Shown: positions 7,473-17,498 of the stretch, in pieces
Layout of the letters: each line of letters opens with the position of its first letter
Position numbering within the stretch: position 1 is the stretch's first letter
NCBI GenBank assembly: GCA_965246845.1
Contig: CBDFFR010000012.1
Span: forward strand, 558,001-622,000
DNA length: 64,000 nt
Reading direction: 5' to 3'
Origin: JBBRMW01 sp965246845
Lineage (GTDB): Bacteria; Chloroflexota; Anaerolineae; Aggregatilineales; UBA2796
Made by a program: the position numbers and the translations under genes
The notes under the pieces: generated by a model
What the model was told of the DNA's origin: nothing
Seen by the model: only the letters and a program-made list of their open reading frames with translations
Database searches by the model: none

Positions 7473-8306
7473 ATGGATGATATAGTTTTGGTGGGACAAG
7501 CACGCGAAGGCGACCGCGCCGCACTCGATGAATTGATCCAGCGGATGCAGCGCCCCGTTTACAATCTGGCCCTGCGCATGTTGCAGCACCCCGCCGACGC
7601 GGAGGATGCGACGCAGGAGATTTTGATCAAGGTGATCACGCACCTCGCAACTTTCAAAGGTGAGGCGGGCTTTATGACGTGGGTGTATCGCATCGCGTCG
7701 AATTACCTGCTCACGACACGCAAACGACGCGCCGAAGAGCAAACCACAACATTCGATACGATGTCCGAGAAGCTGCAAGCCAGCCTCGCGCTCGGTGAAG
7801 CGAGCGTCCCGGAGCAGGTCGAATATGCGGCACTGCTTGCGGAAGTGCGGATCAACTGTACGACCGGGATGCTGCTTTGTCTGGACCGCCCACATCGGCT
7901 GGCACTCATTCTCGGCGAAGTGCTGCACCTGAGCGGCGACGAAGCGGCCTATATCCTCGAACTGCCTGCCGCGACTTACCGCAAGCAACTTTCGCGCGCC
8001 CGTACCCATTTGCTCGCGTTCGTGAATGGGCAGTGCGGGTTGGTCAACCCAGCCAATCCGTGCCGCTGCTCCAAACACATCGGCAATAAACTCAAATATG
8101 GGTTGATGGATGCACATGCACTCACCTTCGCGGCTGCGCTCGATTCGCCACAGATCGCGCAGCAGGCACAAGCCTTATGTGATGATTTACATACGCTCCG
8201 CGACGAGGTGGATGTGATCCGCGCGCTGCCCGATTTTCGGACGCCTGTGCAGGTGCTTGATAATATTCGCGCGCTGCTGATCGGGCGCGAACGTGCGGCT
8301 GTCTGA
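7473..8306 (+). CDS. ECF-type RNA polymerase sigma factor
   Basis: The 277-residue sigma-70 family protein has region 2 at about 10-85, including 'DAEDATQEIL' (42-51) and 'FMTWVYRIASNYLL', and region 4 at about 130-183 ('GDEAAYILELPAATYRKQLSRAR'). Beyond region 4 it has a roughly 90-residue tail starting with Cys188 and 'NPCRC' (Cys197, Cys199), a possible metal or redox site. I chose the ATG at 7473, where AAGGA sits 7 bases upstream, over one five codons earlier. No anti-sigma factor gene is adjacent, so the tail may do the sensing; that is inference. The adjacent divergent SnoaL-like gene could be a target but no shared promoter motif was found. Confidence 0.85.
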   Translation: MDDIVLVGQAREGDRAALDELIQRMQRPVYNLALRMLQHPADAEDATQEILIKVITHLATFKGEAGFMTWVYRIASNYLLTTRKRRAEEQTTTFDTMSEKLQASLALGEASVPEQVEYAALLAEVRINCTTGMLLCLDRPHRLALILGEVLHLSGDEAAYILELPAATYRKQLSRARTHLLAFVNGQCGLVNPANPCRCSKHIGNKLKYGLMDAHALTFAAALDSPQIAQQAQALCDDLHTLRDEVDVIRALPDFRTPVQVLDNIRALLIGRERAAV

Positions 8307-8362
8307 TAGGTCGGATGTATCCGATCCCTATAGCGGATACGCGCCTTCTGCATTTCCCGGAC

Positions 8363-8430
8363 GGGTCGGTCAAGCCCGACCCCTACACGAGATCATATGT
8401 ATGGTGTAGGGGCGGGGCTTGACCCGCCCG
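8363..8430. repeat. GTAGGGG repeat, two inverted copies
   Basis: Two copies of the dispersed unit face each other: CCCCTACAC (8380-8388) and GTGTAGGGG (8404-8412) are separated by 15 bases. Each is followed outward by a GGGTC/GGGCTTGACCCGCCC-like half. The element fills the gap between the sigma factor and the convergent 333-residue protein gene. Confidence 0.75.
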
Positions 8431-8435
8431 CCCCA

Positions 8436-9437
8436 TCAACGGCTGGCAGGCGAAAGCGTCAACGTGACGCGCAACTGCCGAACGAATATCGCGAGATAAT
8501 CCATAAACGTCGCGTATTTGCCCAACGCACGGTCGCCTTCGTAGCGCTTCATCAGGCGCACCACGTTGGGTAGCAGCGCCAAGCCTTCCACCTTCGTCAC
8601 CTGTTGCGCATAGGCCTTCGCCTCACGCGGATCGACCGCCGTTTCGAGGAACAACACCGTCGCGCCTGCGATAAATAATTCCGTGAACTGCTCGCGCCAG
8701 GTCGGATGCAGCCGTGCAAAACGGTCCCCGACGGGAAGCGGGCGCTCACTGGCCGCCGCGACCTCTTCCGGCTGCGCATCGAGCATCGAATCGAGCAGCA
8801 GGCGCAGGTACACGCGCAACGCTTCCTGATACACGTAGGTCTTGTCGCTTTCATACGGCCAGGGTGCGCTATCGCCCCACGCACGGCGCGGCGGCAGCAC
8901 CGCGAACAGGTCATCGCCGGATCGCGCCGCGAGAATTTGATCGGTCGGGAAGCTGATATTCGGCAGGACGACAAGCTGTTCACGCAACGGACCGAAGTAC
9001 ACTTCCAGCGTTTGGTAGAGGTCCACCGGGGCGAGAACGCGCGTCAGGTGACGGATCGGAAGCTGCCATTGTTCATCTTCGTCGGTCCACCATGCCGCGA
9101 GGTTGGCCGAGTCGTGGAACTGGCGAAGCTGATCGCCCCAGCCCTGCGGGACCCAATCGGCGCTACTCTCGCTATTGAAGGTCGGCCAATCCGCCTGCAG
9201 CACGTGTGTATATATCGGCTCCAGCCCGACCCCGGAGTCGAGCAAACCTTGCAGCGTCTGTACCGCCGGATGTGTACCATAGACGCTCACCCATTTGCGC
9301 GTGCCGCGTGCGTGCAGCGTGACGCCATGCTTTTGGCGCTGCTGCGATTGCAACGGATATAGGGTCGCGGCCAACGCCGCCGAGATCAGGCGCGCGCGAT
9401 CATCGAGGCGAATGAGGACCTTGCGGGGTTCGGACAT
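8436..9437 (-). CDS. Conserved-looking hypothetical protein
   Basis: The 333-residue cytoplasmic protein has no signal peptide or transmembrane segment, and I do not recognise its family. It is rich in aromatic residues ('WVPQGWGDQL', 'AAWWTDEDEQWQL') and has a helical C-terminus ending in a 'VRLMKRYEGDRALGKYATFMDYLAIFVRQLR' type region. The charged start 'MSEPRKVLIRLDDRARLISAALAAT' looks like a domain also seen in uncharacterised Chloroflexota proteins, but this is only an impression. It converges on the ECF sigma factor gene and is divergent from the GT2 glycosyltransferase. Confidence 0.6.
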   Translation of the reverse strand: MSEPRKVLIRLDDRARLISAALAATLYPLQSQQRQKHGVTLHARGTRKWVSVYGTHPAVQTLQGLLDSGVGLEPIYTHVLQADWPTFNSESSADWVPQGWGDQLRQFHDSANLAAWWTDEDEQWQLPIRHLTRVLAPVDLYQTLEVYFGPLREQLVVLPNISFPTDQILAARSGDDLFAVLPPRRAWGDSAPWPYESDKTYVYQEALRVYLRLLLDSMLDAQPEEVAAASERPLPVGDRFARLHPTWREQFTELFIAGATVLFLETAVDPREAKAYAQQVTKVEGLALLPNVVRLMKRYEGDRALGKYATFMDYLAIFVRQLRVTLTLSPASR

Positions 9438-9545
9438 GCTTTGTTACGCCGATTTGGATAAGCAAACTCGCGAATGGCGTTATTCTATCCGGTATGCGCG
9501 CGGTGTGGGTAGCACTTGCATCTGCATTTCGTCACAATCGCGCCC

Positions 9546-9575
9546 GTGAAAACAACACCACACTAACGCTATAAT
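9546..9575 (+). promoter_or_regulatory. Promoter of the glycan cluster, probably leaderless
   Basis: GTGAAA (9546-9551) and a perfect TATAAT (9570-9575) are 18 bases apart. The ATG at 9583 begins 7 bases after the -10, about where transcription would start, so the mRNA probably has no 5' leader. No ribosome-binding site is visible before either candidate ATG. Confidence 0.55.
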
Positions 9576-9582
9576 GTTCCGC

Positions 9583-10518
9583 ATGGATACGCAACCCGAC
9601 CTCTCTCTCATTATCGTAAGCTGGAACGTCGCCGCGCTGCTCGAAGCGTGCCTGCGCAGCATCTACATGAATACCGGATCGCTCGCGCTGGAAGTGATTG
9701 TCGTCGATTCGGCCAGCACGGATGATACTGTCGCGCGCGTGCAGGCTGCTTTTCCGCAGGTGCGGATCATCGCGCAGACGGAAAACGTCGGCTTCACGCG
9801 CGGCAATAATCTCGGCCTCGATGCGGCGCGTGGACGGCTGATCATGCTGCTCAACCCGGATACGGAGATCGTCGCGGATGCGCTCCCGGTGCTTGTGCGC
9901 TATCTGGATGAACATCCGGCGGTCGGGATTGTCGGTCCGCATACGCTCAACAGCGACGGTACGACGCAGCCGACCAAACGCCGCTTCCCGACGCTGCGCA
10001 CGGGTGTCTTTGAAAGTACGTGGTTGCAGCGTTACGCGCCGCGCCGGATGCTCGACCGCTTCTACACGAACGACATCCCGCCCGATGCGACCGCCGAAGT
10101 AGATTGGATGCAGGGGTCCGCGCTGATGTTCCGACATGAGGTTTATCATCAGGTCGGCGATTTGGACGAGCGCTACGTGATGTATTCGGAAGAGGTCGAT
10201 TTTTGCAAGCGCGCGAAGGATCGCGGCTGGCAGGTGGTCTATATTGGCGCTGCGCGGATTGTGCATCACGGCGGACAAAGCACCGCGCAGGCCAGCGCAC
10301 GCAGCCATATCTATTTTCAACAAAGCAAGCTGGTCTACTTCCGCAAGCATCATGGTCGGCACGCGGCGGGAATACTGCGCGCGGTGATCATCCTCAACTA
10401 CGTTTGGCAGCTTGCCGAAGAATGGTTGAAGGGCGTCCTCGGCTCCAAGCGCGGGCTGCGCCGCGAGCGCGTGCGGGTCTATCGGCAGGTACTGCGCTCG
10501 CTGGTCCGCGCGGCATGA
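9583..10518 (+). CDS. Family 2 glycosyltransferase (rhamnosyltransferase-like)
   Basis: The 311-residue GT-A enzyme begins with 'DLSLIIVSWNVAALLEACLRSI', then the nucleotide-sugar binding 'VVDSASTDDT' and the metal-binding 'LLNPDTEI' (in place of a DxD). The acceptor half has 'DWMQGSALMFRHEVYHQVGDLDE' and 'EEVDFCKRAKDRGW', typical of the rhamnosyltransferase-like subgroup that builds cell-surface polysaccharide. A GT2 enzyme transfers a sugar from a nucleotide donor at the cytoplasmic membrane face. The ATG at 9574 overlaps the TATAAT box, so 9583 is the preferred start. The stop overlaps the start of the next glycosyltransferase (ATGA). The sugar is not predictable. Confidence 0.88.
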   Translation: MDTQPDLSLIIVSWNVAALLEACLRSIYMNTGSLALEVIVVDSASTDDTVARVQAAFPQVRIIAQTENVGFTRGNNLGLDAARGRLIMLLNPDTEIVADALPVLVRYLDEHPAVGIVGPHTLNSDGTTQPTKRRFPTLRTGVFESTWLQRYAPRRMLDRFYTNDIPPDATAEVDWMQGSALMFRHEVYHQVGDLDERYVMYSEEVDFCKRAKDRGWQVVYIGAARIVHHGGQSTAQASARSHIYFQQSKLVYFRKHHGRHAAGILRAVIILNYVWQLAEEWLKGVLGSKRGLRRERVRVYRQVLRSLVRAA

Positions 10519-11636
10519 AAATCGGGATCATCACGGGCGAATACCCACCGATGCGCGGCGGCGTCGGCGATTTTACGCGGTTGCTCGCGTTAGGGCTACG
10601 CGACCTCGGACACAATATCCACATCCTGACGGACGTGCGCGGGACGCAGCCCGACGATGGCCTGAATATCGCGCCGATCATCACGAAATGGGACCGCGCG
10701 AGCTTGCGGATCGCCGCGCGCTGGGCGACTGAAAACGCCCTCGATGTGATCAATCTGCAATTCGAGACGGCAGCCTACGCGATGTCGCCCTGGGTTCACT
10801 TCCTGCCGCGCGTACTTCGCCCGCTCCCGGTGGTGACGACCTTCCATGATCTCAAAGTGCCGTACCTCTTCCCGAAGGCGGGACCCTTGCGCCGCTGGTC
10901 GGTGATGGCGCTCGCGAAGGCTTCCGCCGGGTGCATCGCGACGAATGCGGAAGACATCACGGATTTGAACGCGCGCGGTGTGCATGAGGTGACAGAAATC
11001 CCCATCGGCTCGAATATTCCCGTGCATGAGGTGACGGACGCGGAGCGCGCGGCGTTTCGTGACTCGTTGAATATTCCGCAAAACGCCTTCTTGGTCGGAT
11101 ATTTTGGCTTGTTCACCAAAAACAAAGGAGTTTTTGAACTCATCGAAGATATGTCACTAATTTCATTGGGTGCAGAATTTGATGCTTATCTCGTCTTTAT
11201 TGGCGCTGGTCAAGAAATTCAACAATATCTGGGTGAGTCATCAATAGCGTTTCGTACCCGCTGGACCGGGTATCTGGAACCAATTCAGGTGAGCCGCGCA
11301 TTGAAAGCGTGTGACATTATCGCGCTTCCTTTTCGGGATGGCGCATCGTTTCGTCGCGGAAGCCTACTTGCGGCGCTTGCGCATGGCTGCGCCATTGTAA
11401 CGACGCCGCCCACAGTGCCGCTTCCCGAACTTGACCATGCTGTTCGCTATATAGATTATGTAGCGGGTGGGCAAGACCCCTTAGCTGATGAAATTTATAA
11501 CTTGTGGGAGAATCCGCAACGGCGGCTTGAGTTGTCGCGCAATGCAAAAGCACTCGCTGCGCGCTTCACCTGGCCGGAAATCGCAGAGCGCACCGCCGCT
11601 TATCTGACAGCACAGAGCGGCACATCCGCGCAATGA
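10515..11636 (+). CDS. Family 4 glycosyltransferase (GT-B fold)
   Basis: The 373-residue protein opens with MKIGIITGEYPPMRGGVGDF, the classical N-terminal motif of GT4 enzymes ('EYPP..GGVG..'). Further marks are 'VVTTFHDLKVPYLF' in the acceptor domain, and 'FLVGYFGLFTKNKGVFELIE' and 'PFRDGASFRRGSLLAALAHGCAIVTT' in the donor domain, the latter replacing the usual EPFG(L)V..EAMA.G segment. It probably transfers a sugar onto a lipid-linked or surface glycan. It starts inside the stop of the GT2 gene and ends inside the start of the next membrane gene (both ATGA), so the cluster is translationally coupled. Bases from about 11100 to 11500 are clearly more AT-rich than the first half. Confidence 0.9.
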   Translation: MKIGIITGEYPPMRGGVGDFTRLLALGLRDLGHNIHILTDVRGTQPDDGLNIAPIITKWDRASLRIAARWATENALDVINLQFETAAYAMSPWVHFLPRVLRPLPVVTTFHDLKVPYLFPKAGPLRRWSVMALAKASAGCIATNAEDITDLNARGVHEVTEIPIGSNIPVHEVTDAERAAFRDSLNIPQNAFLVGYFGLFTKNKGVFELIEDMSLISLGAEFDAYLVFIGAGQEIQQYLGESSIAFRTRWTGYLEPIQVSRALKACDIIALPFRDGASFRRGSLLAALAHGCAIVTTPPTVPLPELDHAVRYIDYVAGGQDPLADEIYNLWENPQRRLELSRNAKALAARFTWPEIAERTAAYLTAQSGTSAQ

Positions 11637-13912
11637 AAACGCATCGTCCGTTTTTTGTGCTGCTCACGCTCTATCTGCTGCTTGCGAGTCTGTACAGCGT
11701 TGTCACGCCGCTCTTTGAAGCATCCGATGAACTGTGGCATTATCCGATGGTCAAGTACATCGCGGATAGCGGGTTCACGTTGCCCGTGCAGGACCCGCGT
11801 AATCCCGGACCGATGCGGCAGGAAGGCAGCCAGCCGCCGCTCTACTACTTATTGAGCGCGCTCCTCGTCTCGCCGCTGGACCGCTACGATATGGATGAGG
11901 TACGCCACCTCAACCCGCACCCCGACCTCGGCGTGCTGCGCCCCGATGGAAACGTGAACATTGTCGTGCATGACCCCGTACGCGAAGGGCTACCCTGGCG
12001 CGGGACGGTCCTCGCGGCGCATGTCGTGCGTTTCTTCTCCGTGCTGCTCGGCACGCTCACGCTCGGGATGACGTACTGGCTCGCGCTGGAATTGTTCCCC
12101 GGCAAGCGTGCGGTCGCGCTCGGCGCGGCGGCGTTGACTGCGTTCAATCCAATGTTTCTGTTCATATCGGGGTCGATCAACAACGACAACCTTTCGACGG
12201 CCCTGGCAAGTGTGCTGCTATTGCAAATCGTGCGGCTGGTGAATCAGCAAACCGCGCCGACGTTCCGGCAAATCATCGGGATCGGGGTCGTCGCCGGGTG
12301 CGGGGATGCTCGCCAAATTCAATATCGGGTTCATGTTGCCGCTGGTCGCGGTGGCGCTGGCGGTTGTCGCGTACCGCGTGCGCAGTGTTCGAGTGTTCGT
12401 GGTTGGTGGCATGGTTACGGGCGGTCTGACGGTGCTGATCGGCGCGTGGTGGTATATCCGCAACCAGATCATCTACGGCGACCCGACCGGGCTGAATATC
12501 TTCCTGCAAATCGTCGGAGAGCGACAACTCCCGGCCAACCTGCCGCAGCTTTGGGAGCGAGCGGCATACCTTCCTGATGAGCTATTGGGGCTTCTTCGGC
12601 GGCGTAAACGTGCCGCTGCCGGAGTGGGGGTATACGGTATTCAATGGGATTGCAGCGGTGAGCGTGACGGGGCTGGTGGTTGCGGTGGCAAATATGAGGC
12701 GTGGGAATGCGCCGCGCACTACACCCTTGCTCCTCGCTCGTGCGTCCACCGCACTCTGGATTCTCGTCCTGTTCCTCTCGCTCATCCGCTGGACGCAATC
12801 GACCTGGGCCAGTCAGGGTCGCCTGATGTTCGCAGCCATTGCGCCGATCAGCGCGTGGATGGCATTCGGTCTATACAGGCTATGGCCTGCGCGGAGCCGC
12901 GTGCTTGCCATTGTCGCCGCGTGGTTCATCGTGGTTGCGGCGTGTGCGCCGATCCTCATCCACCAGGCATATACCGAAGCTGATTTTCCAATTTCGATAG
13001 GCAGCTATATTAAATTGAAACTTCTGCGTACGACCTTCACAGATGACACCGACTCGCTGAACAAAATTGAGATCACACACTCGTACAATATTCCTCAAAC
13101 CATCAATTTGGGCGACTATCTAATTGTTGATGTTATTTTCTCTGTACCGAGGTGGATGCCATCTTCAACTGAATGGAGTGCTTTTGTACACTTAATAAAT
13201 ATGCAAGGTGTCATAGTGGCGCAACGCGACGTACTTCTGCGTCAAGGCTTGTGGTCCACCAAGATTATGCAAACCGGGAGCAAGAGCTTGTTTTGGCGCA
13301 ATCGGTTTGCCATTCAAATCCCCGATCACGCCTACGCTCCCGACACACTGCGCATCATGCTCGGCTTCTATGATAGCGCTACAGGCCGCCGTATGAATGC
13401 AACACCAATAACGGAGCCGGGAGATATTCAAGATAATGCCGTCACACTGGGAACGGTAAATCTACTCCCGCCTGCCTCTACTGCTTCCGTGCCAAATCCG
13501 ACTTCGATCAATTTTGGCAACCAGATCGAATTTATAGGCTACGATATTTCTGACCAGAATGTGACACCGGATCAGGAAGTCACCGTCACACTCTTTTGGC
13601 GTGCGAACGCGAAGCCAACGGTTGATCTCAGTGCCTTTGTGCAGGTGTTCCGGTTCGGCACATCGGAGGTCTATGGCGGCTCGGATGGCATAAGCAAGCC
13701 GACTTCGCAATGGCAGCCGGGGGGAAATCATCACTGATAAGCATACATTCAAAATCCATGATGACGCGCCGCCCGGCAACTGGCAGATTCAGATTGGCGC
13801 GTATCGCTTCATCGAAGGTGGTATCAAGCGTCTGCCCATCGTCCAGCCCGACGGCGCGCAAGCCACCGACACGCTGCTTTTGACCAACATCCGTATCGAG
13901 GCCAAGCCGTGA
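11633..13912 (+). pseudogene. GT39/DUF2142-like membrane glycosyltransferase, three frameshifts
   Basis: Pieces in three frames join into one protein of about 755 residues. The first opens with MKTHRPFFVLLTLYLLLASL and then 'ASDELWHYPMVKYI', the acidic loop typical of GT39/ArnT-like polyprenyl-phosphate sugar transferases, followed by many membrane segments. Apparent one-base insertions lie at about 12296-12299 (GGGT), 12561-12568 and the six-G run 13719-13724. Removing one base at each restores a continuous frame ('VVAGAGMLAKFN', 'AATFLMSYWGFFGG', 'QPGEIITDKHTF'). The C-terminal roughly 300 residues are soluble, probably extracellular, and end in 'NIRIEAKP'. It is either a decayed gene or one with sequence errors. 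Family assignment is moderate. Confidence 0.7.
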
Positions 13913-16166
13913 CGCAATCCCGGCGCAACGAAGCGGCGCGTATCGCGATCCTGATTGCGCTGTGGATTGTCTTCTTCTGGCGCTTGATGACGCCAAACAC
14001 GGCTAACGCGCTGCACCTCAAGGAAGGGGATTTCAGCGGGCAGTTCGTCGCGTGGGCGGGCTATCAGGCGGAGCGGCAGGCGGCGGGCGAGGTGGCGCTC
14101 TGGAATCCATACAACAACGCCGGGTATCCATTCCTCGCGGATACGCAATCCGGGGTGTTCTACCCGCCGCGCGTGATGATCCTCGCGCTCGCAAATTTCA
14201 CGAAACCGACCACGCCGGGAATTATCTACAACGCCCTGCAATGGGAAGCGATGCTGCACCTCCTGCTCGCCTCGCTGCTGATGTATGCTTTCCTGCGGCG
14301 CACCATCGAGCGTGATGCGGGGCATTTCGGGGCGCTGGTCGGGGCGCTGGTCTTTGCTTATGGCGGGTTCATGACCGGGTATCCGCTTCTCCAGCTCGCC
14401 GTGCTGGAGTCGCTCGTCTGGCTGCCCTTAATGCTACTTGGCGCGCATCTTGCGATCTGCACGGAACCCGGTAAACACAGTTTGGAACCAGCGCGGATCG
14501 GGTGGCGCGGTTTCATCCTGAGCGGGGTCGCGCTGGGGATGTCACTGCACGGCGGGTCGCCGCAATTCGCGCACTGGTGCATCATTTTGACGATGCTCTA
14601 TGCCGTATACCTGACGCACACGACGCGGCGCAACTGGCGCGTGTGGCTGCTTGGCATGGCGCTGTTCGGGATTGTCGGCGGCGGGTTGGCGGCAGTGCAG
14701 CTTTTGCCCGCGCTGCAATATTACGCGGCGTCGGCGCGGCGCGGCAATTTCACGTTCGATTCGCAGGGTAACGGCTTCCCGCCTTATGATGTGGTGCAGT
14801 TCCTATTTCCGGGCTGGCTCACGCTCTGGTCGCCGCTATATATCGGGCTGCCGGGGCTGGTGCTGGCAATCCTCGCAGTCGTCCGGCGTAATACGGGTGC
14901 GCTTTTCTGGGGAGCGATAGCGCTCATCGCGCTTGGTCTCAGCTTCGGGCGCAACACCGCGATTTACGACGTCGTTTACAACCTCGTTCCCGGTTTCAAT
15001 CTCTTCCGCGAACAGGAGCGCGCGGCCTTCCCGGTGACGGTTGCCGCATCGATCCTGATCGGGATGGGGACCGCCAGCCTTTTCACGGATCGGGCGCTCC
15101 CGAAACGCTTTCTACGATGGGTCGGCGCGGCACTCGCGTTCATGTTCGTTTTTGCCGCCGCGCTGTTCCTCGTCTGGCAAATCGGCGGCGCGGTCGAAAT
15201 GCGGCTGCGCGCGGTGACGTTCAGCGTGATGATCGGGGCGCTGACGCTCGCATGGCTGGTTTGGACGAGCCGCGACCCGGTGCGCGCGAACTGGCAGCGG
15301 CGCGGCGCTGTTGGGACTTGTCGCGCTCGATCTGTTCACGGTCGGCCACAGCATAGAGAATTACACAGCGGGTCCCGCGCTCGCGACCGGATCGATCCCG
15401 CCGCTGGTCGCGCAGGTGAAGGCCGATACGCGCGGCGTGTTTCGCGTGGATGGTGCGCGCGGCGTGTTCGATAATAATGGCGCGCTGTGGGGCGTCATGG
15501 ATATTCGCGGGATCAGTCCCCTGCGGCTGGATCGTTATGAAAAGCTGTTCGCCGATGCCGATAGCGCGCGTATGGGAAGTGCTGGCGGTGCGCTACGTCT
15601 TTTCGCCGGACCGTGAACTATCGATCCCAAGCGAAATTGTAGGTACAGGTACGGACCCGCTCGGCGCGATCAACCTGCATAAAATTACAGACCCGCGCCC
15701 ATTCGCGCGAATGGTCTACCAGACATGGATCGAGCCAGACGACGGCGCGGCGGTCAACGCGCTCGCGAGCAAGGACATCGACGTGCGCCGGACTGCGATC
15801 CTGCCGCAAGCGCTCACCGTTCCCTTGAGTACGCCTGACGAAGCGCCAGAGGTCACGGTGACGAACTACGCACCGCAAGCATTCAGGATTGATGTCAGGA
15901 CCGCCGCGCCCGGTCTGCTCGATATATCGCAGGTGAATGCGCCCGATTGGAAAGCACGACTGGACGGTAGGTCCGTCCCAATTTTGCGCTCGAATGTGGC
16001 GTTGATGGCGGTCCAAATCCCGGCAGGAGGACATATTGTGGATTTCAGCTATGAACCGGATTTGTATAGCACGGGAAGGGTGATCACCTTCGATTTTATT
16101 GTGGGTTTGATTGTTGCGTGGCTGATCTTGACAGGAAATCGCACGTTCAATATGTCCGCCCAATAG
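13909..16166 (+). pseudogene. YfhO-family membrane protein, two frameshifts
   Basis: The gene starts with GTG overlapping the previous stop (GTGA). The first frame (to about 15300) gives a polytopic membrane protein with 'LKEGDFSGQFVAWAGYQAERQAAGEVALWNPYNNAGYPFLADTQSGVFYPP' type sequence, split here across a luminal loop, which is the hallmark of YfhO-like proteins. Shifts near 15294-15306 and 15566-15575 connect it to 'LLGLVALDLFTVGHSIENY' and then 'VWEVLAVRYVFSPDRELSI', ending with a final membrane segment and 'TFNMSAQ'. YfhO relatives take part in adding sugars to cell-wall polymers outside the membrane. Whether the shifts are real or sequencing errors cannot be decided from the sequence. 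Confidence 0.7.
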
Positions 16167-16243
16167 GGACGGGCAATTTTGAGAAGCCCCACCGCCGCGC
16201 TACACTCTACACGTTCATTTTCCAGCTAAGGGAGCAAAACCAC

Positions 16244-17254
16244 ATGGCTATTCGCGTGGGTATCAATGGCTTCGGACGCATTGGCCGTCAGGTCACGCGC
16301 GCATTGAAAGAAAAGTATACGGGTGTCGTGGACGTAATTGCGTTCAATGATCTCGGCGACCTCGAAACGATGGCACACCTCTTCCGCCACGATAGCAATT
16401 ATGGCGCATTCAATGGGACCGTCGAATTGAAAGACGGCAGCATGGTCATCAATGGCGACGCGGTGAAAGCGCTCGCGGAGAAAGACCCGGCCAAAATTCC
16501 GTGGGGCGACCTCGGCTGCGATATTGTCCTCGAATCGACGGGCATCTTCACCGACCGCGACAAAGCGGCGGCGCATATCACTGGCGGCGCGAAGAAGGTC
16601 ATCATCAGCGCCCCGGCCAAGAAGCCGGATATGACGATTTGCTTGGGTGTGAACGAAGAGAAGTACGACACGGCGCAGCACCACATCGTCTCCAACGCAA
16701 GCTGCACGACCAACTGCCTCGCGCCCGTCGCGAAGGTCGTCTTCGATAGCTTCGGCATCAAACGCGGCATGATGACGACAATCCACAGCTACACCAACGA
16801 TCAGCGCATCCTCGACCTGCCGCACAAGGACCTGCGCCGCGCGCGTGCCGCCGCCGTGAACATCATACCGACAAGCACCGGCGCAGCGCAGGCCGTCGCG
16901 CTCGTCATCCCCGAACTGGAAGGTAAATTCAGCGGGTCTGCGCTGCGCGTCCCGACGCCAACCGTCTCGCTCGTGGATTTTTTCGTCGAACTGGAAAAGA
17001 ACGCGACCACCGAAGAAGTGCTGAATGCCTTCCGGCAGGCGCAGGCAGGCCGTATGAAGGACGTGCTGTACGTCAGCGATGAGCCGCTCGTCTCGATGGA
17101 CCTCAAGGGCAACCCGCACAGCAGCATCGTTGATGCGGAGTTCACCGAAGTGATGGATGGCAACTTCCTGAATGTGAAGAGCTGGTACGACAACGAATGG
17201 GGCTATTCCATGCGTTGCGCGGACCTTATTCAGTTGATGGGCAGCAAGCTGTAA
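16244..17254 (+). CDS. gap: Glyceraldehyde-3-phosphate dehydrogenase, type I
   Basis: The 336-residue enzyme starts MAIRVGINGFGRIGRQ, the NAD-binding glycine motif, and carries the active-site signature 'SNASCTTNCLAP' with catalytic Cys154. The substrate-binding 'STGAAQAV' and the C-terminal 'WYDNEWGYSMR' also match the family. It oxidatively phosphorylates glyceraldehyde 3-phosphate to 1,3-bisphosphoglycerate in glycolysis. An in-frame extension upstream is rejected because this ATG has a GGGAG ribosome-binding site and fits the family start. Pgk and tpi are not adjacent, so the gene seems to stand alone. Asn33-Asp-Leu at the cofactor pocket suggests NAD preference. Confidence 0.96.
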   Translation: MAIRVGINGFGRIGRQVTRALKEKYTGVVDVIAFNDLGDLETMAHLFRHDSNYGAFNGTVELKDGSMVINGDAVKALAEKDPAKIPWGDLGCDIVLESTGIFTDRDKAAAHITGGAKKVIISAPAKKPDMTICLGVNEEKYDTAQHHIVSNASCTTNCLAPVAKVVFDSFGIKRGMMTTIHSYTNDQRILDLPHKDLRRARAAAVNIIPTSTGAAQAVALVIPELEGKFSGSALRVPTPTVSLVDFFVELEKNATTEEVLNAFRQAQAGRMKDVLYVSDEPLVSMDLKGNPHSSIVDAEFTEVMDGNFLNVKSWYDNEWGYSMRCADLIQLMGSKL

Positions 17255-17283
17255 TCGCGCGTCCACAAGATCAAAAAAGTGGG

Positions 17284-17345
17284 CAGACACGCAGGTCCGC
17301 CCCTACACAGCGCGTTTCGTAGGGGCGGACCGATGTGTCCGCTCG
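17284..17345. repeat. GTAGGGG repeat, two inverted copies
   Basis: GGTCCGCCCCTAC (17294-17306) and GTAGGGGCGGACC (17319-17331) form a perfect 13-bp stem with a 12-base loop, with imperfect flanks (CAGACAC / GTGTCCG). It follows the gap stop codon by about 30 bases and may terminate it. Same family as 8363-8430 and 41551-41614. Confidence 0.8.
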
Positions 17346-17498
17346 TGCCTTCCGTTTTGATGCTTTTGTCCTGAGGTTGAGTACGACGTACCATATAACC
17401 ATCTGGTAGTTGTGGTAGCGTATATATGTTTATCTGCACCGAACCCCAAGTATCAAAGAACGGGTTCTCCTGGAGCTAACCCCGACGAGGTAAGGACA

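Noticed and set aside
12290..13730. Programmed ribosomal frameshifting
   Set aside because: No slippery heptamer with downstream structure is apparent at the junctions, and several shifts occur in one gene, which is not how programmed shifts are used.
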